Shown here piece after piece: positions 42,555-48,501 of a stretch of DNA of 48,501 nt. This DNA comes from JAUIEH01 sp964483375. Its GTDB lineage: Bacteria > Pseudomonadota > Alphaproteobacteria > Caulobacterales > Maricaulaceae. The position numbers and the translations under genes are program-made. Position 1 is the first letter of the stretch, and every line of letters starts with the position of its first letter. Location: assembly GCA_964483375.1 (NCBI GenBank), contig CAZABJ010000014.1:1-48501 (forward strand). Reading direction: 5' to 3'. The notes under the pieces were generated by a model. That model was not told the origin of the DNA. It saw nothing but the letters and a program-made list of their open reading frames with translations, and searched no databases.

Positions 42555-43166
42555 ATGCAGCTGACGGCAACCGCGTTGTCACATTTTTCCAGGAAAGTGC
42601 GTCTTGTATTGGACCACTATGGGCTCGATTACGACGTCGTGAACCCGGGCGATGTGGCCGACGCCGACCCCGCGGATTTCGCTGACAACCCCTTGATGAG
42701 CGTTCCGGTGCTGCGTGACGGCCCCGTATGGCTCATCGATGCCGATGCCATCGCCGCTCATGTGACGCGCCGCCATGACCCTGGCGACCGTTTCGGCGTT
42801 TTGGCGACCGACCCTGAGACGCTGGCGATCCGCGCGGTGATGAACGGCGTGATGACCAATGACGTGAAGCTCATTCTCGCCGCGCGCACCGGAACGGTTC
42901 CCCAAGACCACGCCTATTTCCGCAAAGCCGAGAAGGCGCTCCGCCAGGGGCTGGATTGGCTTGAAGCGCGGGCGGGCGCCTATGCCGCTGACGCGCCGGG
43001 CTATCAGGAGTTTCATCTCGTCGCGCTCTATGAGCATCTGGCCTATTATGAGCTGATTGACACCGCGGTTCCGCGTCTCGCCGCGCTGGTCGAGGCGATC
43101 GGCGCGCGTCCTTTGGTCAAACAGACGTCGCCCTTCGTTTTGGCGCCGAAAACGGCCGCCCCTTAA
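42555..43166 (+). CDS. glutathione S-transferase family protein
   Basis: The 203-residue protein has an N-terminal thioredoxin-like domain: FSRKVRLVLDHYGLDYDVV, then NPLMSVPVLRDG with the cis-proline that binds glutathione, and LIDADAIAAHV. An all-helical C-terminal domain follows from about residue 90. The catalytic Ser/Cys position near residue 10 has Ser-His-Phe-Ser. The substrate is unknown. It is the last gene of the four-gene operon, 13 bases after the SCP2 gene, and its last 4 bases overlap the convergent phosphatase gene. Confidence 0.85.
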   Translation: MQLTATALSHFSRKVRLVLDHYGLDYDVVNPGDVADADPADFADNPLMSVPVLRDGPVWLIDADAIAAHVTRRHDPGDRFGVLATDPETLAIRAVMNGVMTNDVKLILAARTGTVPQDHAYFRKAEKALRQGLDWLEARAGAYAADAPGYQEFHLVALYEHLAYYELIDTAVPRLAALVEAIGARPLVKQTSPFVLAPKTAAP

Positions 43167-43981
43167 GCCAAAGCGCGTTGCAGCACCGGCAGCGCTTCTT
43201 CATGAACGCGGGGGTCGCCGGCGGCGATGATGCGGCCGCCCCGCCACGCCGGCTCGCGACGTCCGGACCAATCGCTGACCCGTCCGCCCGCCGCCTCGAT
43301 GATCGGAACAAGGGCGCAGATATCGAACGGCTTCAGGCCCGCTTCGACGACCAAATCGACGCCCCCTTCCGCCAGAAGCGCATAGCCATAGGCGTCCAAG
43401 CCAAATCGCGACAGTCGCGCGGCGTCCTGCAAGAGCCGAAAGCCGCCCATTTCGGCGGGGTTGAACATGGCGAAGGGATCGGTTGCGGCCATGACCGCAT
43501 CGCTCAAACGCGCGCACGGGCGCACGGCCAAACGCCGCCGCTCGCCGCGATGCGTTCGCCAGGCTTGGTCGGCGAACCCCAGCCAACGCTCATCGGTGAA
43601 GGGTTGGTCGATGACCCCCAAGACCGGTCGACCCTCATAGGCGAGCCCGATCAGGGTCGTCCAGGTGGGCGCGCCTATGATGTAGGCGCGGGTGCCGTCG
43701 ATGGGATCGAGCAGCCATGTCCAAGGGGACCGGCCCGGTTTGTCCGGCCATTCCTCGCCTTCGACGCCGTGATCGGGATAGGTCTCCCCGATAAGCGCGC
43801 GCAAAGCCGTTTCGGCGGCGCGGTCGGCTTCGGTTACGGGATCGAACCCGTGGGCGGATTTGTTTTCAACGTCGTTCCGCGTGCGGAAGCGCGTCAGCGT
43901 GCAGGGACGCGCCGCGTCGGCGAGTGTTTCCGCAAAGCGGGCGAATTCGCGTAACGCGTCGAGCGGGACGGCGGTCGTCAT
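43163..43981 (-). CDS. hisN: inositol monophosphatase-family phosphatase, HisN-type histidinol-phosphatase
   Basis: This 272-residue Mg-dependent phosphatase has the FIG/IMP superfamily motifs: GVEGEEW with Glu74-Glu76, LLDPIDGTRAYI with Asp92/Asp95/Thr97, and CALVPIIEAAGGRVSDW near the end. IDGTRAYI and the PTWTTLIGLAYEG context fit the subgroup annotated as histidinol-phosphatase HisN, which dephosphorylates histidinol phosphate in actinobacteria and alphaproteobacteria. Inositol or other sugar phosphates cannot be excluded. ATG 43981 is used; GTG 43996 would add five residues. It overlaps the convergent GST gene by 4 bases and is followed upstream by the XRE regulator gene. Confidence 0.85.
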   Translation of the reverse strand: MTTAVPLDALREFARFAETLADAARPCTLTRFRTRNDVENKSAHGFDPVTEADRAAETALRALIGETYPDHGVEGEEWPDKPGRSPWTWLLDPIDGTRAYIIGAPTWTTLIGLAYEGRPVLGVIDQPFTDERWLGFADQAWRTHRGERRRLAVRPCARLSDAVMAATDPFAMFNPAEMGGFRLLQDAARLSRFGLDAYGYALLAEGGVDLVVEAGLKPFDICALVPIIEAAGGRVSDWSGRREPAWRGGRIIAAGDPRVHEEALPVLQRALA

Positions 43982-44008
43982 GCCGCCGTTTAGCACGAGC
44001 GTTCGGGA

Positions 44009-44377
44009 TTATTCGACGTTCAGCGACTTTGCGAGATCGAGCAGCCGACGGCGGGGACCCTCGCCCAGCCGGTAATAGGCCCGAATGAGGTCCATCGTCT
44101 CTTTCTGGGAGAAGACGTCCGGCGACAAATCGCCGTTGAGGAGGTGTTCCTCCAGGTCGTGGCCCAGACCGTCATAAAAGTATTGAACCGGCACATGCAG
44201 CGCTTCGCTGAGCTCAAAGAGCCGGCTTGCGCTGATGCGGTTCGCCCCGCATTCGTATTTCTGGATCTGCTGGAACCGAATGCCCACGGACTCCGCCAGC
44301 TGCTGTTGCGTCAAGCCCAACAAACGCCGACGCCGACGCAGGCGTTTGCCGACGTGAAGATCGATCGCGTTGGCCAT
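44009..44377 (-). CDS. XRE-family helix-turn-helix regulator
   Basis: The 122-residue protein has an N-terminal Cro/CI-type helix-turn-helix at about 8-65 (VGKRLRRRRRLLGLTQQQLAESVGIRFQQIQKYECGANRIS, key motif LTQQQLAESVG..FQQIQKYE) and a short helical C-terminus (LIRAYYRLGEGPRRRLLDLAKSL). Many alphaproteobacteria carry several such small regulators; the targets are unknown. ATG 44377 begins MANAIDLHVGKRL; the longer frame to 44533 is not supported. It lies 27 bases before the hisN start on the same strand and may be co-transcribed with it. Confidence 0.88.
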   Translation of the reverse strand: MANAIDLHVGKRLRRRRRLLGLTQQQLAESVGIRFQQIQKYECGANRISASRLFELSEALHVPVQYFYDGLGHDLEEHLLNGDLSPDVFSQKETMDLIRAYYRLGEGPRRRLLDLAKSLNVE

Positions 44378-44671
44378 GATCGCCCCTTCGTCATCCCGAT
44401 GCGCCCCAGCGGCGCGTCGTCGCCCCAAAGCGAGCAATCCGCGTGCCAAGGAAAGGGCTCTGAACGGCGAATCGCGGCGCAGCATAACCGCGGGGGCGTC
44501 GCTATACGCATTTAGTATGATGCGTTGCAGCAACAGAGGCGTGCACGATTCTGCCGCTCAGCATCGAGTGGGCCTGAAAATAAAGAAAAATTCTGCAGAT
44601 CATGACCGCTATGCGGAATTGCGGTGCACAATCCCGCTTGCCTGATTGTGCGGCGCGGGATAGCGTCATGG

Positions 44672-44757
44672 ATGTCGCGGCGCGTTGCGCCGCCGCCCTT
44701 CATGGGCGTTTCCTCCCTAGACAGACTGGGCCGCGCGCAAGCGCGGCCCTTTTTTTG
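44672..44757 (+). ncRNA. candidate trans-acting sRNA with UCCUCCC loop
   Basis: The 395-base gap 44378-44772 has no protein gene. On the plus strand it holds a compact three-hairpin RNA: a 7-bp stem GCGGCGC/GCGCCGC (44677-44693), GCCC/GGGC (44695-44707), an unpaired stretch with UUUCCUCCCU at 44709-44718, and a strong terminator. Unpaired UCCUCCC next to a terminator hairpin is the mark of alphaproteobacterial Hfq-dependent sRNAs such as mmgR (ar8) and AbcR (ar15), which pair with ribosome-binding sites. A possible promoter is TTGCCT (44638) with TAGCGT 17 bases on, placing the start near 44672. The 5' end is uncertain. Confidence 0.6.
44728..44757 (+). terminator. rho-independent terminator of the candidate sRNA
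   Basis: A 9-bp stem GGGCCGCGC/GCGCGGCCC with a GCAA tetraloop is followed by seven T residues. No plus-strand protein gene lies upstream, so it must end a non-coding transcript. Confidence 0.9.
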
Positions 44758-44772
44758 CGGATCAGCGGGCGC

Positions 44773-45684
44773 TCACTCCGCCGCCTGCAGCGCACGCCCG
44801 TGGATAAGCCGCGCTATCACGACCGCTAGATCCGATCTGAGACGCAAATAGCCCGGCGTCAGCGCGACCCGTGCTTCATCCAGGTACAAACTGCGATTGA
44901 TCTCAATCTGTATGGCGTGGACGCCGCGTCGGGGCCGGCCGTAGCGCTCGGTGGAATAGCCCCCCGCATAAGGCGCGTTTCGCGCCACCCGATAGCCCAG
45001 CGCTGTCAGCTCCAATTCGATCGCATCGGCGACCCAACTGGCGCAAGACGACCCGTATCGGTCCCCTAACACCATGTCGACACGCCCGTGAGGGGCGTTC
45101 TTGTCCGCAGCGCCCGCTGAGGGCATGGAGTGGCAATCCACCAGGATTGCGCGGCCCTCACGCCGCTTCGTCTCAGTCAGGAGCGCTTCGACCGACCGAT
45201 GGTAGGGGTGATGCAGCCGGCGAACGCGTTGCTGCGCCTCAGCGAACGGAATTGGCCGATCATAGATGGATGCGCCGTCCGCCACGATGCGCGGCACCGC
45301 GCCTAGCCCGGCCGCCACCCGCGCCGTGCGGCCGTTCACCCAAGAGGGCAGCGGACCGTCGAACATGGCGGGATCCAGCTCCCACGGCTCGCGATTCGCA
45401 TCGAGATACGCGCGCGGAAACCGGGCTGAAATCAGCGGCGCGCCCAATGTCGGAGCGTCGGCGAATAATTCGTCCACAAAAGCGTCTTCTGAGGCGCGCA
45501 GCGTTAAGGGGTCCAGCGCCGTCTGCGACAGAAAGCGCGGGGAATAGGCGCGACCGCTGTGCGGGGAAGCAAAGACGTACGGTCCCGCGGCCCGAGACGG
45601 GCGCGAGATATCCACCGGTTGTTCATAAGGGTCGCCTATCGCTTGGGGGATAGAGCGCCCGAACGTCTTGATCGCGCCGTCCAT
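44773..45684 (-). CDS. N-formylglutamate amidohydrolase family protein
   Basis: The 303-residue protein belongs to the zinc-dependent N-formylglutamate deformylase family (last step of one histidine degradation route). FASPHSGRAYSPRFL, the ASEDAFVDELF segment, VDCHSMPS and the final AIQIEINRSLYLDE are characteristic, with His and Glu residues placed to bind metal. Many alphaproteobacterial members lie beside cpdR, as here, and not in a hut operon, so the real substrate may be another N-acyl amino acid. Start ATG 45684 (MDGAIKTFG) is used in place of the longer frame. It is divergent from cpdR. Confidence 0.87.
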   Translation of the reverse strand: MDGAIKTFGRSIPQAIGDPYEQPVDISRPSRAAGPYVFASPHSGRAYSPRFLSQTALDPLTLRASEDAFVDELFADAPTLGAPLISARFPRAYLDANREPWELDPAMFDGPLPSWVNGRTARVAAGLGAVPRIVADGASIYDRPIPFAEAQQRVRRLHHPYHRSVEALLTETKRREGRAILVDCHSMPSAGAADKNAPHGRVDMVLGDRYGSSCASWVADAIELELTALGYRVARNAPYAGGYSTERYGRPRRGVHAIQIEINRSLYLDEARVALTPGYLRLRSDLAVVIARLIHGRALQAAE

Positions 45685-45818
45685 CGCGGCCACTCTTCTC
45701 CCGCACGGCGAGGGCGTCAACCAGCTCTCGCTGCAGCGCAGTTCATAGCTGGTTTACCTCTTTGTATAAGGCTCGCACGAAGGCGCGCGGCGGTGCGCCG
45801 TCACCAACGGGAACGGCG

Positions 45819-46184
45819 ATGGCGAAGATCCTCTTAGCGGAAGACGACGACTCGATGCGCGGCTTTTTGGCCAAGGCGCTGGAGCGTGCAGGTCATGATG
45901 TAATCTCCTGCGCGGACGGCGAAGAGGGCCTCGAAGCGTTGGAAGTAAACGATGCGCGTTTCGACTTGTTGTTGACCGACATCGTCATGCCGGGACTTGA
46001 TGGCATCGAACTCGCGCGGCGGGCGGCGGAAATCCATCCCGATCTCCGGATCATGTTCATTACCGGATTTGCGGCGGTGGCGCTGAATTCAAACTCGGAT
46101 ACGCCGCAAGACGCGAAGGTGCTGTCTAAACCTTTCCACCTGCGCGAGTTGGTGGATGAGGTTAACCGGATGATGGCCGCCTGA
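45819..46184 (+). CDS. cpdR: single-domain response regulator CpdR
   Basis: CpdR in its unphosphorylated state primes the ClpXP protease to degrade cell-cycle proteins; phosphorylation through the CckA-ChpT relay turns it off. The 121-residue receiver has Asp9/Asp10/Asp11, the phospho-acceptor Asp54 in LLTDIVMPG, Thr82 and Lys104 in LSKPFHLRELVDEV. MAKILLAEDDDSMRGFL and MFITGFAAVALN are almost diagnostic for CpdR. The C-terminal Ala-Ala matches the degron by which CpdR itself is removed. ATG 45819 is used. Its promoter probably lies in the 134-base divergent gap, where TATAAG (45766-45771) is a possible -10. Confidence 0.95.
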   Translation: MAKILLAEDDDSMRGFLAKALERAGHDVISCADGEEGLEALEVNDARFDLLLTDIVMPGLDGIELARRAAEIHPDLRIMFITGFAAVALNSNSDTPQDAKVLSKPFHLRELVDEVNRMMAA

Positions 46185-46216
46185 CCTGGCGCTGGTCAGA
46201 GTTTCTATACTGTCTC

Positions 46217-46657
46217 CTAGGTCACCCGGGGCACGCCGTCTTGGCGGGCGGCTTCGACGCCTCCGCATGTGACGCGCACGGCTGAATAGCGGACGCGCGC
46301 GGGCTCCTCGTAGCGGAACCCGATGGCGTAGTCGCGCGGAGGGTCATCGCCCGACCCGCTGACCGCGAGGCTCAAGACGCCGGTTGGTTCGTCGAGGGAG
46401 GTCTCCACCGTCACTGGGCCGCCTTCGCCGTCGGGCAAATTCACTCGTCCCGTAACGATGAGCGAGATTGCTTGGCCCGGTTGCCGGTTCACCCAGGCGC
46501 GCAGGTCTAGCACTTCGCACGGCGCTGAAACGGGAGCAGGCGCGGGCGTTATCGACCGCGAGGCGGGCTCGCTCGGTCCTGTTGAGGAGAGAGAGTACGC
46601 CGTCACGCCTGTGATGGCGGCGACGGCGCCCGCCGATGCATAAGCCCAAATTTTCAT
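46217..46657 (-). CDS. small membrane-anchored or secreted protein, unknown
   Basis: The 146-residue protein has an N-terminal hydrophobic stretch (about 4-24) that is either an uncleaved anchor or a signal peptide, a Ser/Pro/Ala linker, and a beta-rich domain of about 95 residues with two cysteines: Cys47 (APCEVLDL) and the Cys in RVTCGGVEAA. These could form a disulphide in the periplasm. I recognise no family. It is convergent with cpdR and lies 73 bases after the LytTR gene on the same strand, so it may be co-transcribed with it. Confidence 0.62.
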   Translation of the reverse strand: MKIWAYASAGAVAAITGVTAYSLSSTGPSEPASRSITPAPAPVSAPCEVLDLRAWVNRQPGQAISLIVTGRVNLPDGEGGPVTVETSLDEPTGVLSLAVSGSGDDPPRDYAIGFRYEEPARVRYSAVRVTCGGVEAARQDGVPRVT

Positions 46658-46730
46658 GATGTTAGCGTATCACACATTGTCTAGGCGGACGATGAGGCTA
46701 ATCCGCCCGGCGCCTCGGCGACCCGCCTGG

Positions 46731-47597
46731 TCAAGCGGCGCGCCGCGCCTCCAACGCCGACAACGCGGCTTTTCGGCGCCGGCTGACAGGCACGCGCAGA
46801 CCGCTTGTCAGAACCACTTCGGCGAGACCGCCGGCTTGAGGTTCGATGGACCGGACCGCGCCGGCCGCCGCCCACCAGGACCGGTGGGTTTGAACGCCGG
46901 GATACCCTTCCAAGGCGGCCAGGGCGTCCTCAAAGCGCATCAGCACGAGATCGTCCCCCGCACTTGTGTAGACGCGCACATAGTGGTCTTCGGCCTTAAG
47001 CGCCAAAAGCTCCGCGCCGCGTAAGGGCGGCGGCAGGCGTTGCATCAAAAATCCAAACAGACCCTCGCCCCATTGTTCTCTTCGCTCGCGCGCCAGCGCG
47101 TTGGCGATGAATAACAGCGGGGCGATCACCCCGAGCGTCAAAGCCATCCATTCCAGGAACGCCGCGGGCCACTGCGCAAGCACGCTCCCCATGGGCCAGG
47201 CGCCGAAAAGCAGAGAAACCGATGTCAGGGTGAACAGCGACCCCAGTGCGCAAAACGGCGGCGCGATCAGCGCAGCGCGCATGAAGGTGTAGCCGCGTCG
47301 CTCCGGAATGAGCTGCGAGATCGCCAGTCGCAGCAATTGCCACAAAAGGGCGGTCAGGAGAATTTTGAGCGTCCAATACGGCATGCGCACCGCCAAGGGC
47401 AGCGCAAAGGTGCCGAACGGCCCCGTGTAGCCAAGGCCTGCGCCGAGCAGCGCGATGAACGCCGCCTCAAGCCCGAACAGCCGCCAGCTCGCCCGGGCCC
47501 GCCGCTCACGAAACCACCCCGCCGCTCGCGATGCGTAAACGGCGACCAGGCCCCGTTCGCGAATTTCCTCGGCGTTTCCGCCGCTTGGGACTGTCAC
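46731..47597 (-). CDS. membrane-anchored LytTR-family transcriptional regulator
   Basis: The 288-residue protein has four membrane helices at about 42-60, 74-96, 108-133 and 146-168, then a LytTR DNA-binding domain at about 188-285: LLALKAEDHYVRVYTSAGDDLVLMRF, VQTHRSWWAA and LTSGLRVPVSRRRK. Such one-component regulators sit in the inner membrane and bind DNA from there; what the membrane part senses is unknown. Start GTG 47597 has GAGGAGG about 8 bases upstream; the longer frame to 47759 would run into the divergent DUF2141 gene. The 78-base gap to that gene is a likely shared control region, so the DUF2141 gene may be a target. Confidence 0.82.
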   Translation of the reverse strand: MTVPSGGNAEEIRERGLVAVYASRAAGWFRERRARASWRLFGLEAAFIALLGAGLGYTGPFGTFALPLAVRMPYWTLKILLTALLWQLLRLAISQLIPERRGYTFMRAALIAPPFCALGSLFTLTSVSLLFGAWPMGSVLAQWPAAFLEWMALTLGVIAPLLFIANALARERREQWGEGLFGFLMQRLPPPLRGAELLALKAEDHYVRVYTSAGDDLVLMRFEDALAALEGYPGVQTHRSWWAAAGAVRSIEPQAGGLAEVVLTSGLRVPVSRRRKAALSALEARRAA

Positions 47598-47675
47598 GCG
47601 CCGCGCCTCCTCGACTAGCTGTTGTTCGGCCGTCGCCTGTCGGAACGGCCCATTCGATACCCCGGAGGACCCCAA

Positions 47676-48101
47676 ATGATGAAGCTTGCGTCCGGTTTTG
47701 CTTTCGCTCTCGCCCTGCCTTGGGCCGCCTCGGCGGCGGATTTGAGCGTTCGGATCCAAAATGTGACTGAGGAAAGCGGCGAGATCTACGTGCAGGTCTG
47801 CACGCCCGAGACCCGTGACGTGGCGCTGTCAGGCGGCTGCGAACCCCGAGCGATGGCGCCGGCCGAAGACGGAGTGGTGGTGGTTTTCGAAGATCTCGAC
47901 CCGGGCGTCTACGGCGTAACCATGTGGCACGACGTCGATGGCGACGGCGAATTGCGCTCGAACGTCATGGGCATTCCACGCGAGCCCTTAGGCTACGCGA
48001 ACGATGCGCGCGGCCGCTTCGGTCCGCCTGGTTTTGACGATTGGTCCTTCGAACTCGGCGAGGAAGACCTGGAAATCGTCGTGAACCTCTACCGATTGTA
48101 A
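47676..48101 (+). CDS. DUF2141 secreted protein
   Basis: The 141-residue protein has a signal peptide (MMKLASGFAFALALPWAASA) and a single DUF2141 beta-sandwich domain: LSVRIQNVTEESGEIYVQVC, FEDLDPGVYGVTMWHDVDGDGEL and MGIPREPLGYANDARGRFGPPGFDD. The family is exported and widespread, and its function is unknown. Cys at about 47 and 60 could form a disulphide. ATG 47676 follows GGAGG; ATG 47679 is possible. It is divergent from the LytTR regulator gene. Confidence 0.9.
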   Translation: MMKLASGFAFALALPWAASAADLSVRIQNVTEESGEIYVQVCTPETRDVALSGGCEPRAMAPAEDGVVVVFEDLDPGVYGVTMWHDVDGDGELRSNVMGIPREPLGYANDARGRFGPPGFDDWSFELGEEDLEIVVNLYRL

Positions 48102-48184
48102 CTCGACTTAGCCGTGCGCCCGGGTAGAGCCCTGGCAGCGAATGTCCTAACCTCAGTTCGGATCCTTTTGGGGGCGCTGCGGCC

Positions 48185-48501
48185 ATGAGTGACGTATCGG
48201 ATAAGCTAAAGTCTCTGTCGATCGACAGGAGCGGATCGGCTCGGCCCCACGGGCGGGGTCATGGGATTTTGATCGCCGCCATACTGGCCCTGGCCGGCGC
48301 GATCGGATTCGGCGCTTGGGCCATTTGGCATGATCAGCCCGGCGCGCCTGGAGCGATCGCTCGGAATGGCGATGCTGAAACCGCTGCGCCCGCAGCCCCG
48401 GCGCCCGCAGCGGCGCCGGATGCCGCCGCCCGTCAGACGCCGCCTTCCTCCGGCGCTCCGCCAGCGGCCAGACGCGGGGATTTGGTGGCGTCCGGCTATG
48501 T
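48185..48501 (+). CDS. HlyD/MacA-type efflux periplasmic adaptor (5' part)
   Basis: The gene runs off the window; about 105 codons are visible. The protein starts MSDVSDKLKSLSIDRSGS, has one membrane helix (ILIAAILALAGAIGFGAWAIW), a long Ala/Pro/Gly linker, and then RRGDLVASGYV. The last stretch is the first strand of the adaptor family that links inner-membrane MacB or RND pumps to the outer membrane. Basic residues before the helix place the N-terminus in the cytosol. A pump gene (MacB-like permease) is expected beyond the window. Confidence 0.75.
   Translation, partial: MSDVSDKLKSLSIDRSGSARPHGRGHGILIAAILALAGAIGFGAWAIWHDQPGAPGAIARNGDAETAAPAAPAPAAAPDAAARQTPPSSGAPPAARRGDLVASGY

Noticed and set aside
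1..48501. CRISPR arrays, rRNA operons, prophage or integrative elements
   Set aside because: No regularly spaced repeats, rRNA sequence, integrase, phage structural genes or att-like direct repeats were seen.

Overview
The window is high-GC chromosomal DNA from an alphaproteobacterium. Several alphaproteobacterial markers support this: CpdR with a C-terminal Ala-Ala, a DUF3035 (BamF-type) lipoprotein, the order rnd-lptC-lptA-lptB-rpoN-hpf-ptsN, an endonuclease-type MutL, a CheZ of the alphaproteobacterial kind, and an sRNA with an anti-Shine-Dalgarno UCCUCCC loop. Relatives of Hyphomonadaceae, Maricaulaceae or Caulobacterales seem most likely, but this is inference. I see no rRNA, prophage, CRISPR array or transposase. 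The DNA is almost entirely coding, many genes overlap by 4 bp (ATGA, GTGA), and GTG starts are common.

Layout. From 1 to 4.0 kb: a HAD-IIA phosphatase, a nested inverted-repeat (MITE-like) element, cheY-cheZ, a MaoC-type hydratase and ribF. From 4.1 to 6.1 kb: a large SLOG-like protein fused to four membrane helices. From 6.1 to 12.0 kb: tamA-tamB on the minus strand. From 12.2 to 20.2 kb, all plus strand: a phytanoyl-CoA dioxygenase homologue, ileS-lspA, a BamF-like lipoprotein, mutL and a thioesterase. From 20.2 to 23.1 kb: an unknown six-helix membrane protein, a slipin, and a gene-poor stretch holding an odd tRNA and the tail of a dead MarR regulator. From 23.1 to 28.7 kb, minus strand: rnd, lptC, lptA, lptB, rpoN, hpf and ptsN. 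From 29.0 to 32.5 kb: three adjacent secreted proteins built from 2, 5 and 1 copies of one module of about 95 residues. From 32.5 to 38.1 kb: epmB, epmA and a divergent efp (the complete EF-P beta-lysylation set), then queG, mtgA and gpmA. From 38.1 to 43.2 kb: a secreted protein with an internal duplication, a short RibD-like deaminase, an hsp20 gene with a ROSE-type RNA thermometer, and a four-gene operon starting with a methyltransferase-like lipoprotein. From 43.1 to 48.5 kb: hisN-type phosphatase, a small XRE regulator, the candidate sRNA, N-formylglutamate amidohydrolase, cpdR, a membrane LytTR regulator, a DUF2141 protein and the start of an RND/ABC efflux adaptor.

How the genes fit together. 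The dominant theme is envelope assembly. LptA/LptB/LptC move lipopolysaccharide, TamA/TamB and the BamF-like lipoprotein serve outer-membrane protein assembly, LspA matures lipoproteins, and MtgA polymerises peptidoglycan. A second theme is translation quality (IleS, EF-P with EpmA/EpmB, QueG, HPF). A third is regulation (RpoN, PtsN, CpdR, CheY/CheZ, LytTR, XRE, sRNA, RNA thermometer).

The strongest candidates for something undescribed are the three-gene secreted repeat-module locus at 29.0-32.5 kb, the stand-alone SLOG-4TM protein at 4.1-6.1 kb, and the tRNA with a glycine-like body and a UAC anticodon at 22.66 kb.
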